DNA from: Phallus indusiatus
Lineage: Eukaryota > Basidiomycota > Agaricomycetes > Phallales > Phallaceae
DNA length: 64,000 bases
Reading direction: 5' to 3'
NCBI GenBank assembly: GCA_027605045.1
Contig: JAQFWX010000002.1
Span: 1,798,001-1,862,000, forward strand
Under the pieces are notes generated by a model. It was not told the origin of the DNA. It worked only from the letters and a program-made list of their open reading frames with translations, and ran no database searches. A program made the position numbers and the translations under genes. This document shows positions 28,017 to 39,241 of the stretch, in pieces (position 1 is the stretch's first letter; every line of letters starts with the position of its first letter).

Positions 28017-28760
28017 AAAAAAATTTCGGACGCCAAAATTGTTATGTAATGCGCATGACTCGATTCGGTTATGCTGACGTCGTGACTAGGTCTGTCACGC
28101 TAATTACCAAAGCTTGTCTTTGGTTCCTTATGCACCGTTGTAAATTTCATGTGGTGGATTAGACGCCCAAGTTGCATGATCACATGCGTTCGCAAGGGAT
28201 GTAGTATTTAAGCACAGTTTATTACGATCTAAGTTTGTATATAATAGGAGTTTCAGCAGTTAAGAATTTATAGTGAATTTTTTGAAATTATTCTCTCAGC
28301 AAAATTCAGAGATATAGTGCTCGAAAGTGAACCCTTCAGGAACAGCCGAACATGTTTATATAATAATGTCATGTGACTTTTTGCGTCAAGGATTTCGTCA
28401 TAAGCATTTCATGCCCTCCCCACTCTTTTAGGAACAGAAATCTCACACACTCACTGTAGACGTTCTCTTTATTGAGATCATCACTGGGTTATTATTCACC
28501 ATCAATAAAGTCGTTAAATAAATTTCGAAAAGGTTATGCAGTGATCATTAGCCCTTGTGGCAGACGGTTTTCATATGCTCAAGTTAGTTTTGAACTTTTT
28601 CTTTCTTTCTTGATGTGAGTTTTATTGTCACTTTTTTACTCTGTCAATACTTCGCAACATCACACGTCTGAGATATAGACACTGAAATTAATATTGAGCT
28701 CAACTCTCGAAGTGAAGCCTCTCCCAGATACTTTTACGGGTGGCATCGTTCTGAGATTGT
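28017..28760. other. Intergenic, about 0.75 kb
   Basis: This is the upstream region of OTC on the minus strand and of the weak gene at 28761 on the plus strand. It is AT-rich. No ORF, RNA or repeat is supported. Confidence 0.4.
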
Positions 28761-29347
28761 GATGGCTTTGACCAACGGTGTATTCCTGCTAGCGCTATGT
28801 TTTTCAATCCTCATGGGGCCACGGAAAATTTATCTAGCGTGCCAGGTACCTCTGCTATCAACATTTCCTTTTGATGTTGTCTGACCTTGAACATAGATAT
28901 ATCTGATCCAAAACTGATTGTTAGTTGACTTGTTTGATCTTGCTTCCAGCCTTTTGGGATTGTTTTTTATTCCATGGTCAGTATGTCGTGCTTTCAATGA
29001 ATAAATTTTTTCTTAAGAAGGAAATGTAGAACACTCATACCAATAATTACAAATCCCAACCTACGTTGTCTCAACCAACCTCTGCGATCAAAAACACCGG
29101 TGATAAACCACAGTCTGCCAATAAATCTGGTGTTCTTTCTAACCTAAGTACAATTAAGGATGTTCATCCCAATGGCACTTTTTGTTCACCATGTCCTGAC
29201 TCATTTGCATATCTTTATGGTTACTCTGCAGCCACATGTGCTTCTTTCGTGAAGCATGATGCTAGTACTGGTACTGGTGCCGCCGATGATTGTAATGAAG
29301 AAGCGGTTGATGACAATATGGACAAGGGTGTGACGCCTAAGTGTTGA
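28761..29347 (+). CDS. Hypothetical protein with hydrophobic N-terminus, exon structure uncertain
   Basis: An ATG at 28761 opens MALTNGVFLLALCFSILMG, which looks like a signal peptide or membrane helix. A good donor follows at CAG/GTACCT. A later open frame ends at 29347 and encodes a Ser/Thr/Asn-rich segment with two Cys pairs (GTFCSPCPDSFAYLYGYSAA then TCASFVKH) and an acidic C-terminus ending VTPKC. A small hydrophobic middle exon (around 28925-28980) can be imagined, but I could not join all parts in phase. The combination suggests a small secreted or membrane-anchored protein; this is inference and no family is recognised. Confidence 0.35.
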
Positions 29348-29929
29348 AACCCCTATGGCCGCAACCACTCTCGAAAGAAGTACTCATAGAGATACACATG
29401 TGCCATGCTCACTCTCATCCTCGTTTCGGCGGTGGTCATTTGCATGCTGGTTCCATGAACATTGGCTTGTAAAATAGCTGTTAACATAGGAATATTGATA
29501 TCACTTTGATCCAGCTGTCCGTCTAGTTATAACTATCATCATCTTCTTCTCATCAGCGATGCCTTTAGATCATACCGTTATTCCTTCCATATTGTTCATT
29601 CGGCAGCCTAAATCGATGCCCTAGTTGAACATTGCTAAGCTGTTTCATCAAATGATATCCTGCAAGATATATGGATTGTGGAATCAAACACGCAAGAGAA
29701 TGTCCGAATTACTTATAAATTTAAAAGTGGTATAGCCACTTTTACATGTACATTATGAGCGTTAGATAGAATCTATGTAATACTACTTTATGGTGATTAC
29801 ATATTTTTAATGGCGCAGGCTGTTGACAGCCATCGCTCACTTCAAATTGAGACCTTTTACATGCTTTGGTCCCCGCCGCAAAGTCGGCCCTCGCCTATCT
29901 CATTTTCTAGCGCTCAGCTCCCGTCTCCG
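29348..29929. other. Intergenic, about 0.6 kb
   Basis: This is the upstream region of the cyclophilin gene. Two short overlapping plus-strand ORFs begin upstream of the cyclophilin ATG, and one contains it in frame. No other feature is seen. Confidence 0.4.
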
Positions 29930-30983
29930 ATGTCAAATTTTCGTCGTTTTTTGTCCACTGCAACAGGGAATACCTTGTACGTTCTGTATCCATCATTTTA
30001 GTCAATGATCTCATCAGTTTCTAAAGGTCAAAGGTATTCTTCGATATTCAAGTATGTTTGTTTTTTTTTGGAGGTCCAAAACTCTCATAACACTTTGTCC
30101 ACAGATAAACTCAACGCCAACCGGGAGAATTGGTATGTCATCATCTTCTGACCTAGAAATTCCATATATCTTTAGAAATACTCTCACTTAGTTTTCAAAT
30201 TGTATGATGATGTTGTTCCCAAAACCGCTCGCAACTTCCGCGAGTTAGCTACTGGTCAGCACGGGTTTGGATACAAAGGGTCAATCTTCCATAGGGTCAT
30301 TCCAGACGTATGTCACACTTTCTCGCATCCTTTGGGTTATGTATTGAATTATTCTAGTTTATGTTGCAAGGCGGCGATTTCGAAACGTAAGCGGTTATAA
30401 TTATAAGAAATGCCGATATGAATTTCTCTTTGGTGATAGAGGACAAGGTATTGGTGGAAAATCAATATACGGCCGTCGTTTTAATGGTGAGAAATGTCGT
30501 TGTTGTTGTCCCCGGTTTTGGATTATCCTGTAGATGAGAATTTTGCTCTAAACCATGACAAACGTAAGTAATCCAGAGCATAATCCAGAAAATGAGACGT
30601 TGATTGGTCCCTAGCTGGTTTACTTTCAATGGCCAACGCTGGTCGTAATACCAACGGTTCTCAATTTTTCATAACCACTGTTAAAACAGGGTATGCAGTT
30701 TGTTCATTTGTTTTTTTTGTCTGTGTTAACACTCTTCAAGCTGGTTAGATGGCAAACACGTGCGCACTTTTGTTTGAATTCATCATTAATTTATTAATTC
30801 CTTGTTGCCAGGTTGTTTTTGGGGAGGTTGAAGAGTAAGCCCTTTCAGTTTATGAAATTTTGCGACCGCTGATTCAAACCCGGTAGCGGAATGGACGTAG
30901 TGAAGAAAATTGAGTCTATGGGATCACCAGATGGTCCAACTAAAGCCAAAATTACCATTGCCGACTGCGGTACATTGGAATAA
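29930..30983 (+). CDS. Cyclophilin-type peptidyl-prolyl isomerase, probably mitochondrial (about 11 exons)
   Basis: Cyclophilins catalyse cis-trans isomerisation of Xaa-Pro bonds and bind cyclosporin A. The spliced protein begins [20 protein letters not shown], a basic, Ser/Thr-rich leader that fits mitochondrial import. The catalytic core follows with [34 protein letters not shown] (active-site Arg), [36 protein letters not shown] and [22 protein letters not shown], whose Trp is needed for cyclosporin binding, and GMDVVKKIE then lead to TIADCGTLE and a TAA at 30981-30983. About ten introns interrupt barely 1 kb, and several exons code fewer than ten residues. All junctions inspected are GT-AG and in phase. 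Family assignment is firm; localisation is inferred from the leader only. Confidence 0.93.
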
Positions 30984-31388
30984 TTATATAATTCCGCATG
31001 ACCGGCAACTCAATGCCTTGTTTTACTGAAATATCATCGTCTTTATGTGAGGATTTGGAATTACTCACCAGCTGAGTCTTCGCTCTTGATTAATGGTAGT
31101 TCCGTTTGGCATTTTCATTGGTTGTATCTGGGTGCGCCCTGATCTCCGCAGGTATCATACAGAATTAACTCTCGAAATAAGACGAAGGAGAATGGTAAGA
31201 ACCCATGCTCTAAGCTTTGCAGTGCCGGATGAAGCTGTCACGAGCCTTGAAGGAATTAAATTTTACAGCATAGCATGATTTCAAACATTCTAGAGAATGT
31301 GCATGGCGATAGACTCGTACAGAATCTTCTTCACCAGCCGTTTCACCTCCAAACTAACGACTGTTGCACCCCACCGTCTATATTATTA
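30984..31388. other. Intergenic between convergent cyclophilin and F-box genes
   Basis: About 400 bases of 3' flanking sequence. One 61-codon plus-strand ORF is present, without support. Confidence 0.4.
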
Positions 31389-33164
31389 TTACCTAAGACG
31401 ACACATTCCATCACTATCGTCGCTATCATACATATTCTCGTTCCCGCTTTGATATCCATTAAACCTATCATCCTCGGTACAATCGAAACAATCGCACTCT
31501 TTTTTCTTTTGTAAACCACGAACTCGCACAAATTCAACGCCGTGCCCTTTTAAAGCTGTTCCTAAGATCTGAGCCTGATCATCTTCTGTGGAATCTTCCT
31601 CCAATTCCAAACTTCTAACTTCAGCTCTCAAAACTACATTCAAGAGAATACCAATGGAGGGCGTTTCCAAAGTGGGGCGTAACAGGACGAGCTTTCTCAG
31701 TTTCAAATTCTCCGGGAGGGTTTTCAGCGCTGTAACAAGATCATCACTATCCAACACCTTTAGTCGAAGGGTGTCCAGACAAGGAAACAAGTCAGGTATA
31801 TCAGAAACCCATGGTAGTTGCCAGGCATGAGAGATTAAATCCAGATCAGTTATCCCCGGCAAGGCACGAATCGTATCCATAATTGGGGCTAAATGATCGA
31901 ATTGGGTTAGCCGGCGGGTCGAAGGGTAAGGCCCTGCGACGTGGAATAGTTGGGTTCCTTCAGCTGATTGATCAAGATAATATGGCGCAGTACAGATAGC
32001 AAAAGTATGTCTCCGAACGGATACTTGCATATATCGATGTCCCGAGAAAGCGGACAAAGCTCCACGTGGAATTGTCTCGAAAATGTCGGGTGAGATTGTG
32101 GTGTTGTAGATCCTTCGAGATGGAGACGGAATGTATAGATAATTTAGGTGCTGTGTAAAAAGCCTAGAGAGTGACGTAGTTTTGATTCTGGATGCAATTG
32201 ATCGAATATAAAGGTGACCCGTCATTTCCGCTGTAAGCACTTCAAATCCTTTGAGTTTCGGAAGGTCCAAATTGACCATCGATCTAAAGAACGGATCCGA
32301 GTCGGCGATGTCCAGCTTGTCCGCTTCTACGTCGAAGAAATGCAGTTCCAGGTCCTGAAGAGAAGAACAGATGGAAAGGAATTTCAAAAAATGGGAAAGG
32401 AGAGGCATATTCGGTGGTTGAGAGAACTTAAAATGCGTTAGTCTGTTGTCAGGTGGAAGCTCTATCCCTGTTATGTCTACTCCCTGAAGTACAAGTTCCT
32501 GAAGATAGGAGGGGTTCACTCGGACGATATCCCTCAGTATTAACGGCGGCGGCCCAAGAATTGCTTCGACGCTGTCATGAATCAACCAGATGTCCAATCG
32601 TCGCAGTTGGAGTGGCGCCACTTCAAGCTTCTGGACAACATGATAAAAATAAATCAGTTCGGACCACGCAAGATGCAGATTCAAAGAATTTATGCGGGGA
32701 AAGACGTGATCTGGATCTGCTATACATTCGCGATAAACCTTCCTTAGGGGCGCGGAATTGTAAAAATAGTGATCCCGAAGCGGCGGATGCGTCCATGACA
32801 TAGCGAGAGGAGCATTCCCTGACCGACTTAAAAACAGATCGACTAGCGAACGTGACATGTCCAGGTTTATGAGACTCCACAATATTGGCGATTCCAATGC
32901 CATGTTCCTCCAGTGTCGACATACGTGCGAGATGTTCAGGACAGTCCGCGTAGGAGTCAAGGACTCGGAGAAGGCCAGTTTGAAAATATAATATAGTATG
33001 TCGGGAGCGACTGCATTAGTTGAGGACTTTGAATTATGGAATTGATGTGAAGTGTAACTAATATTTTCCGTTAGTAACACGTTGAGATGCATCATGATGA
33101 ATTCAAAAGTATTAAACGTTAAATACCCGTTGGTTGAACTTCGATATTTTCGTGACAATGCCAT
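31389..33164 (-). CDS. F-box-like protein, tandem copy 1
   Basis: The reading frame is a single uninterrupted one on the minus strand. The first plausible ATG is at 33164 (MALSRKYRSS); an alternative is at 33095 (MMHLNVLLTE). The frame extends further upstream, but only from a TTG. An F-box-like segment reads APDILYYIFKLAF then RTVLNISHVCRHWRNMALES and PILWSLINLD, the usual agaricomycete form in which Cys-Arg-xW marks the second helix. The remainder has irregular leucine-rich repeats (for example NLKLRKLVLLRPTLE and EVRSLELEED). The C-terminus has a compact Cys motif ECDCFDC. The downstream gene at 34241-35885 is a tandem paralogue with the same layout. Likely an SCF substrate adaptor; the substrate is unknown. 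Confidence 0.7.
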   Translation of the reverse strand: MALSRKYRSSTNGYLTFNTFEFIMMHLNVLLTENISYTSHQFHNSKSSTNAVAPDILYYIFKLAFSESLTPTRTVLNISHVCRHWRNMALESPILWSLINLDMSRSLVDLFLSRSGNAPLAMSWTHPPLRDHYFYNSAPLRKVYRECIADPDHVFPRINSLNLHLAWSELIYFYHVVQKLEVAPLQLRRLDIWLIHDSVEAILGPPPLILRDIVRVNPSYLQELVLQGVDITGIELPPDNRLTHFKFSQPPNMPLLSHFLKFLSICSSLQDLELHFFDVEADKLDIADSDPFFRSMVNLDLPKLKGFEVLTAEMTGHLYIRSIASRIKTTSLSRLFTQHLNYLYIPSPSRRIYNTTISPDIFETIPRGALSAFSGHRYMQVSVRRHTFAICTAPYYLDQSAEGTQLFHVAGPYPSTRRLTQFDHLAPIMDTIRALPGITDLDLISHAWQLPWVSDIPDLFPCLDTLRLKVLDSDDLVTALKTLPENLKLRKLVLLRPTLETPSIGILLNVVLRAEVRSLELEEDSTEDDQAQILGTALKGHGVEFVRVRGLQKKKECDCFDCTEDDRFNGYQSGNENMYDSDDSDGMCRLR

Positions 33165-34240
33165 CGATTTTCGAATAGCGGAGAATGCTTGGAGATAAGA
33201 AAAAGAGAACGGTAAGGTGTGGGTAGTACGAACTCCCAGATACACTGTTTCATCAACCGGCTTTATAAAGCTAACTGAGAACAAGAAAATCGCAAAACGT
33301 GCAAGCTCTTGCTTGTGAAGCCCATATTATACTTGTGTTTACTCAGAATTAACAAAGATGCGATAAACAAATCAATGCAAATATCAGACAAGGAGATGTC
33401 GAAAAACGAGGTAAAAACAAGCAAGTTCACGGTTAGCGCCCGTCGGAGTCGTCGGAGTGACGGAGTCTTTGTTCTCTTTGTTTGTCCCTGCCGACCAAGT
33501 AGAAGTTCTCATTTCACCTCTTTCTTATCCGCCTTCATCCATCTCCTTTGTTTTCTCCTGTCAACCATAACCCAACCTTCTTTTCTCATTATATATCATA
33601 CTTCCTCGTTTCATTTAGGTCTAGATTGGTTTGCGACATATTTGCCATTTGTTGTACTTATTCAACGATAGGTCCAACGGCGACTTGGTATTCACAATGA
33701 TAAGGTGGAATATCAATATTACCACTAATAAGCACAAACGTGATTCTCAGCTCTTGAAGTGCCAAGTCAACCGCTCCGGTTTCCCCTTTGTTTGCATTTG
33801 ACTCGCGCATACTATGAGTCTTCGCAGAATGCATTTCACCTTCAATCCACAAATAATGTAAAAAACGTTCGTAAATTTCTTTGTCGCACACTTACAACAC
33901 ATGTCTCAGTTTATAATCCCTTGTGCGTCCGTTTTGACCGAGAGATTGCACGCCAAGGAGATCTTCATGAACAGCTGATCGCGGGGAACAAGAGTATGTG
34001 GACCTGAGAAGTACCAAGGTTGCGGGTCGTTTTACGGTTATACAAAACAACAGCGCAAGACATTATGAAAGACCTGACCCTGCGATATCAAGCGATACGT
34101 TTATACAATAGTCACGACTTGGGACCAATGACTACTATAGGTTCAGCCCGCATTTTTATCTTTAAATGAAAAAGTTTCAATTTATATTAAAATAAACATC
34201 TACAGGCGAAGATTCATCATTATTATAACTGTCGAACGTA
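33165..34240. other. Spacer between tandem F-box copies
   Basis: About 1.1 kb contains the upstream region of copy 1 and the 3' flank of copy 2. It includes a pyrimidine-rich stretch at about 33515-33620. ORFs at 33309-33671 and 33759-34007 have biased composition and no family support. Confidence 0.4.
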
Positions 34241-35885
34241 TCAGTGATCATCAGCACAATCGACACAATCGCATTTGTATATGTTGTATCGCACAAGCTC
34301 AACACCCTTTTCATTCAGCCTTGTCTTCAGAATTCTAATCTGATCGTCTTCGAAACCAACGCCATTTAATTCCAAAGTTTCGGCCCCAGTTTTTGGTATC
34401 GTGTTTAGAATAGAACCAATCGAGCTCGAGATTGATTCAACTGTAGGGTGTAATAGAACGAGCCTTCTTAACTTCAAACTCGCCGGGAGAAGGCTCAGCG
34501 CGAAAACGATATCATCGCTCTTCGACATATATCCTAGTCGAAGGGTCTCGAGACAAGGAAACAAGTTAGGTATATCAGAAACCCATGGTAGTTCCCAGGC
34601 TCGATGTATTAATACCAGATCTGTTATCACTCGCATGGCGCGTGTCATATCCACAATCTGTGCCAGATGATCAGATGCAGAAGGAATGGGGCTCATAAAT
34701 CGAAACGGGTAATCTTCTACAAATAGGTTGGGATAACGAGGCCCAGTCCCGATATTGAGAACGCCGTTAATAACGAATAATTCTAAGCATTCATGTCCTA
34801 CGAAACTGGACAATGCTCCGGATGGAATTGCTTCGAAAATGTTGTGTCTGGTCGTGTCGTAAATCTCGTCAGATAGCGACACAATATCACGGCAATGACA
34901 CCAATCGATGTGGAGCTGGGACAGTGGGCTTACGATTCTAATGCGGGCTGTAATTTCCCGCATGTAAAGGTAACCCGCTGCATTCCAAGCCTGCAATGAA
35001 AGTCGTTTGAGTTTAGGGAAGCTGAGATCTGTCGGTAATTGGGTTGTGGGATCCGAGTTGGTTGTATCCAGTTCGTTTTCTCCTGCTTTCAATTCGTGAA
35101 GATGAAGCTGCAGATCGCAAAGGGAGGAACAGGTGGAGAGTAATCTCAGTATGCAAGAAAGGGAAGGGGGGTTGAGTGGATGAATAAGGTTGAAGTGTGT
35201 TAATTTGTTATTAGATGGAATTTCAAAACCTGTTAAGTCTACCTTCTCAAGTATGAGTTCTTGAAGATAGGCTGGATCCACTTGCGCTGGTACGATATCT
35301 GCCACCAATAATTTCTCCGGTTCTTCCGAAGGGAACGCATTTGAGTATACACGAAGAACCAAACGTCGCAGTTGGAGTGGTGCTATTTTAACCCCCCCAC
35401 CAACATCCCAATAAAACCTCCGCAGCTCGTGACACGCCACATGTAAATTCAAAGAATCCACGCGGGGTAAGACGTTCTCTGGATGTGCTATACAGCGTGG
35501 ATAGCCCTTCGATGGGAGGAAGGTTGGCGGCACATAATTCTTACAATTCGGATGAACCGATGGCTGATACGGCTGATACGTCCATGACATGGTGAGAGGA
35601 ACAATGCCTGACCGACTCAAAATCAAATCGACCAGCGAACGTGACATGTCCAGATCTATGAACTTCCACAGCATTGGTGATGCCAATGCGATGCCTCTCC
35701 AGTACCGACAGACGTGAGAGATGTTCAAGGCAGTTCGCGCAGGAGTCGAAGACACGAAAACGGCCGATTTGAAAACATAGTATAGGATTTCAGGGGCCAC
35801 CCTATGAATAGAAGATTTTGAATCGTGAAAATGGTGGGGAGTGTGACTGACAAATGTTCGTCAGCAGCACGTCAAGGCGCATCAT
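34241..35885 (-). CDS. F-box-like protein, tandem copy 2, with a broken 5' frame
   Basis: The frame from about 35800 to 34241 is open for 519 codons and closely parallels copy 1. Shared blocks include PEILYYVFKSAVF, TALNISHVCRYWRGIALASP, LDMSRSLVDLILSRSG, WVSDIPNLFPCLETLRLG and a terminal CDCVDC motif. However, the open frame itself has no ATG near its start. The homologue of copy 1's MMHLNVLLT is present at 35885 (MMRLDVLLT) but is one base out of frame with the rest. The F-box part is otherwise intact. A 46-nt intron (weak donor CA/GTCACA, acceptor TTCATAG) could rejoin the frames, so loss of function is not proven. A further upstream ATG homologous to copy 1's also runs into a stop. Confidence 0.55.
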
Positions 35886-36832
35886 GGTATATGAAGTATT
35901 AAATACCTATCAATTATTGCTTGGTGTCTTCGTGATGACGCCATCGGTGTGGATTAACGAGAACGTTCAAAGATAATGATATCAAGCTTAACGTGTGAGT
36001 ACCATGAACTCACGAATATATAGTAATGGTAGAGGCGTGTCCTGGCTCGTCGGACCCCGTATTATTGGGGCTTGGGTCTGTCATATTTGGGACTCGAAAA
36101 GGACGCTGACAAGGACGCAATGTACGTCCGGAACGTAATATACGTCGCGCACCCTGAATTTAGCGAGCCCTCATCGACATCGTTGACGTCGACGCCCCTT
36201 GCTCTTTCGCTTAGTTAGGCTCTGACATGCAGATCGAACAACAGCAATTCCAGGTGAACTATCACCTCAAATATTAAATACCCACGACCACATTTACCGA
36301 GCTATATTTTCTTTAAATACAAAACTTAAACTCAAAACACGAATGAGCAATAACAATAGCATGGTCCAATTTACACCTGATTTCACTAGTACACTATACA
36401 GCAGATCACAAACCTATACAGGGTGACCGAAGGGGTCGTTTGAAAAATTCAAGCGTATTCATGGGGATTTTGAGTATTACCGTCGACGTTGGGATCCGTC
36501 GGCAATTCCAATACATCTTCTGGAAAGTTAGACACCACGTGGATGAGCGAAATGTCAAGCGAATATTGTTGACCCAAATCACTTGCACAGCGTAAATTAA
36601 TAATCAAGCGAGATGTCTAATGCGGCCTGAGTTTCGCCATGACGGGAAAAAGTGAGAAGAAAGGACTGACACAGATTCCAATAAGCGGAAAACACCAGCT
36701 GAAGCGTATATTTATTACGGATTGGATCAACATAGAATCATTCTCACTTACTAGAAAGAAATTGTACCCAATATAGAACCCATCTCAAACCCAATTATGC
36801 AAAGCAGGTAAATAACTGACGATCAGGATCAA
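35886..36832. other. Intergenic, about 0.95 kb
   Basis: This is the upstream region of F-box copy 2 and the 3' flank of the DUF6533 gene. One 60-codon minus-strand ORF (36406-36588) is unsupported. Confidence 0.4.
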
Positions 36833-37908
36833 TCAAGCGAGCTTCTTGCGTAGTAATAGCGTACCAAATAAAACGAAGAAACACCAGATTCCATCACGTA
36901 TGAAGGTGTAATAAAGTCTGCCGACTACTATTGGACCCTGTAACCGAATGTAAAGGTACCGTCCTGCGGCTAGACCGAAAAGCACGGTCTGTACACAAAG
37001 GACTGGAATCCTGGAATTGAAAACATTTTATGTCATGTCATGTTATATTACAAGTATTGAATATTAATACCAAATATCTGATGAAATTCTAGGAAGAGCT
37101 GGTGTTGTGCAATATGCGACGTGCATCATTTGGTAGGAAAAGGAGTCGGGAAATATTACTTGGATTTGAGGTATGACTACCAGGATTGCGCAAAAGGCGG
37201 TCACAAATCCTATAACTTCAATAATGCAAAGGGATATAAGTAGCGGCTTATTTCTCGCATAGAAAGCATACACTAAAAAACTTAGCCATGTACATAATAT
37301 TAAGTTCGTAATTTTGATACATACCGCGGGATATCAGTAGTATGTCCGATCCTGTAGACATAATCAACCCGAAAAATGCTGAGGACCAGAGGATGCCCTT
37401 GCAAGTAGAATATGTAAGATCTAATACTTCCGCACTGAGTGCAAGGTTTAGTCTGCGTTTATACATATAATAATAATAAGACTCCTTTGATAAACTCCCA
37501 TGCTGAAGCGCGTACATAACCACTCCTACAGCGAGCAGACGTACGCCTACAAACACAACGGTTATTAAAGAAAACTCGGATCTTGTATCTCGTGTCAAAA
37601 TATAGCATATTGCTTCGGGAAATTGACTCACTTCCAGATGTATTCCACCTAAAAAAATGCGAGCGTTAACCCGAATTTGTATTGTGAGACACAAAACGAA
37701 CGACACCTCTCTACCAAACGTTAACGAAATATCCCAAACCAAACATACAGCTGACGCCACTTTCGAGCAAATAAAACATAAGCGAGATTATATTTCTCGC
37801 GAGCCCATGACTATTACCTATGTTGAAATTTAGGGTGCGACCTTGCTCCAGCAAGTCTTGAAGGACGGCTGCCGAAGATGTGTTGCTATCTATTACTGTA
37901 CCATCCAT
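36833..37908 (-). CDS. DUF6533-like multi-pass membrane protein
   Basis: The start is ATG at 37908 (MDGTVIDSNTSSAAVLQDLL). A GT-AG intron then joins LNFNI to VASAVCLVWDISLTFGREVE, followed by YIWK, the hallmark of the N-terminal DUF6533 region common in agaricomycetes. Further exons give a Cys-containing loop and helix (STCKGILWSSAFFGLIM, then SDILLISR). VYAFYARNKPLLISLCIIEV follows (the RVYALYxRN signature), with more helices and a final exon IPVLCVQTVLFGLAAGRYLY leading to FIRDGIWCFFVLFGTLLL and a TGA at 36833-36835. Between these exons some junctions (about 37450-37700) could not be resolved by eye. The function of the family is unknown; a seven-helix topology is likely. The gene lies between the F-box pair and the STAND gene. 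Confidence 0.6.
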
Positions 37909-39241
37909 TGCAGTATTTGGAGTGTCGTGAAGGGGAGATAGCAATAACGATGGGTGAAGTTGGTTGATAACCGCAGTCCAAGCGCGACCTCTTATAATCT
38001 TGTTTAAGCCAAGATATCTCATGTTAGGCTCCATGACACTTTCTTTATGTTGATGGCGTTTAAAAGCTTGATGGAGACGATAGTGAAGGATTATCAAGTC
38101 ACCTAATATGTATGCCCTCTCACAGACCATCAGTACACCGAGTCGCTTGTTGTTCGTACCTCACAGTAAGAAAGAACCACATCGTTGGGTGAGTTCATCG
38201 TAAACTATCGACTGCAACGTGTGTGTAACAGGGTCAGCAGATGTGATCGCTCACATATAAATAACAACTGTGTTCCAAAACTCGGACACTTGGGGTAGTG
38301 GGCGATAGAGCCTTTTAGTATACGGCATAAACGGAAGATGAATTACATCGCAGTTCCGCTAAGCGATCTATCGGTAGCTTTTGTCTATCTTTAGCAGGAG
38401 GACAGCCTTGTGTGTTGAGCGATCCTGTATGATAATAGTATCCAACGTCTATAGATTTCGGCCCTAAATGTCATGCTCAAAACCGGGACCACCTTAGGAC
38501 TTTGATCTCCTCAAGTCCAGCGATAAATATGGTGCGGGTCAAAAGTGTCAACACACAAGCTTACTGTGGGAAACTGAGACCATATGAGTCAGTGTCGCTT
38601 GTCGTTTTGAGAGCTCGAGCTTTCCTGCCTTGGCAAGTATCGGAGGTACGTCTCGGTACATCATCCTCATGTGGTTTATATTCCGCTCCTTTGTTGCATC
38701 TTGGAAAGGCTTCATGTCCTGCTAACGGTCAGAACCAGAGGTTCGAGCTCCAAAACCCAATAAACTTGCCTTGTCTCCTCCATGTATACCTAATTCAGTT
38801 GTAGGCTTATACACACGTCATAAGAAGTACAGTTGAACTGTGATGCATGAGTCAGTTGAACGAAGTGCCCAAGAACATAAAAATTTATTCACGGCACGAT
38901 TTAAGATGAGTGGGAATGACGACGTGCCTGATGATCATTTCTCATGGTTTCATTAGAGATTTTAAATTATGACAACCTATAACAGCTCGGTAGAGGTGTT
39001 CTTAGGCCCGGGAGCTCGAGGTGAGTCAGTCAAAGCGGTTTTGTTTTTGGAGATTTGGATCTCCGCGACTCCGTCTTGGTTCGCCTTGTATTGCGCAACA
39101 GCGCCGCTTAAGATTCTTTGCACTGGCGCCTTCCTTTTATTTCCGTGGACGCTTGTATTATTCTGGCATGCATGTATGTGTTTGGAACAAGAGACGTGTT
39201 CAATGCCATGTAATACAAAAAATGCTCATAATTTAAAAACA
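37909..39241. other. Intergenic, about 1.3 kb
   Basis: This is the upstream side of the DUF6533 gene and the 3' flank of the STAND gene. A plus-strand ORF at 38969-39346 runs antisense into the STAND gene 3' end and has no family match. A string resembling a tRNA B box (GGTTCGAGCTCC, about 38740) lacks a matching A box and acceptor stem. Confidence 0.4.

Noticed and set aside
33309..33671. Plus-strand ORF of 120 codons between the F-box copies
   Set aside because: Low-complexity pyrimidine-rich composition; better explained as promoter sequence.
38690..38765. tRNA-like B box GGTTCGAGCTCC
   Set aside because: One base too long for the consensus, and no A box or acceptor stem could be paired.
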